From NCBI GenBank assembly GCA_026395155.1, contig JAPLZG010000042.1, positions 1-7,218 of the forward strand: a stretch of DNA of 7,218 nucleotides, written 5' to 3'. A model generated the notes under the pieces. The model did not search any database. It worked only from the letters and a program-made list of their open reading frames with translations, and had not been told where the DNA came from. Every line of letters begins with the position of its first letter. Positions within the stretch are counted from its first letter, which is position 1. Below are positions 7,113 to 7,218 of the stretch, piece by piece. Made by a program: the position numbers and the translations under genes. The DNA is from Candidatus Tayloriibacteriota bacterium. GTDB lineage: Bacteria; Patescibacteriota; Minisyncoccia; Phycocordibacterales; GWA1-40-21.

Positions 7113-7218
7113 AATTATAAATAATCTATAGTGGCGAAACCCCAATGGAACTTATGATTTTATGAGGCGGAGGAGGGATGGGCGGTTGGGATTGGAGGAG
7201 AAAAAGGAGGATGAGGAG
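7113..7218 (+). other. 3' intergenic region ending in a G- and purine-rich tract
   Basis: The first 50 bases are AT-rich, without a convincing terminator: the best inverted repeat (CTTAT...ATGAG, about 7151-7166) has five pairs including a G-T and no T-run. From 7162 to the edge the composition flips to roughly 57% GC with few pyrimidines on this strand, containing several GGG and GGAGG blocks. An ATG at 7162 opens a 19-codon frame (MRRRRDGRLGLEEKKEDEE) that runs to the window end. On the other strand, the complement could equally be the 3' end of a gene ending RLIKS at a stop near 7156-7158. Neither can be decided from this window. Confidence 0.4.

Noticed and set aside
7113..7166. Possible transcription terminator after the last gene
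   Set aside because: The best hairpin has five pairs with a wobble and no GC-rich stem or following T-run.
1..7218. CRISPR arrays, tRNA or rRNA genes, insertion-sequence ends and long repeats
   Set aside because: No regularly spaced repeats, cloverleaf-like segments, transposase motifs or long direct/inverted repeats were seen on reading; only short A/T-rich repeats occur.

Overview
The window is a compact, AT-rich stretch with every gene on the + strand. Proteins are rich in Lys, Asn, Ile and Phe. Hand-counted GC is about 20% at its lowest and about 36% in the richer stretches. Genes overlap or sit 1-31 bases apart, recognisable Shine-Dalgarno sites are mostly absent, and nothing needs a code other than the standard bacterial one. 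Together with a YfhO / arabinofuranosyltransferase-like membrane protein, this fits a small-genome uncultured bacterium such as Patescibacteria (CPR). That assignment is an inference; no marker gene is present.

Positions 1-5553 look like part of a surface-polysaccharide or glycoconjugate locus. The order is: a possible C-terminal scrap of an upstream glycosyltransferase (2-34); a class I SAM-dependent methyltransferase with a long unexplained N-terminal extension (42-1034); a WbbL-like GT2 glycosyltransferase (1027-1998); two more SAM methyltransferases of types typical of glycan loci (2000-2647 and 2622-3356); and a 736-residue polytopic membrane protein of the YfhO/GT-C type with a large extracytoplasmic C-terminal domain (3343-5553). 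A plausible joint job is that the GT2 enzyme adds a sugar to a lipid-linked glycan, the methyltransferases decorate or cap sugars, and the GT-C protein transfers a lipid-linked sugar outside the membrane. Substrates cannot be read from the sequence.

Positions 5585-7112 hold a different pair: a small protein with three predicted membrane segments (5585-5956), overlapped by 14 bases by a soluble 389-residue protein (5943-7112) whose middle resembles a PD-(D/E)XK nuclease core with an E-x-T variant. I do not recognise a named family for either. Their coupling suggests a two-component module, possibly defensive, next to the glycan locus.

The last 106 bases (7113-7218) lack a confirmed gene. They switch abruptly to a G-rich, purine-rich composition from about 7162, where a 19-codon frame stays open to the window edge.

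The points most worth following are the apparent chimera/frameshift at the left edge, the membrane/nuclease-like pair, the composition step inside the large membrane-protein gene, and two junctions that share the same 14-base stop/start overlap.
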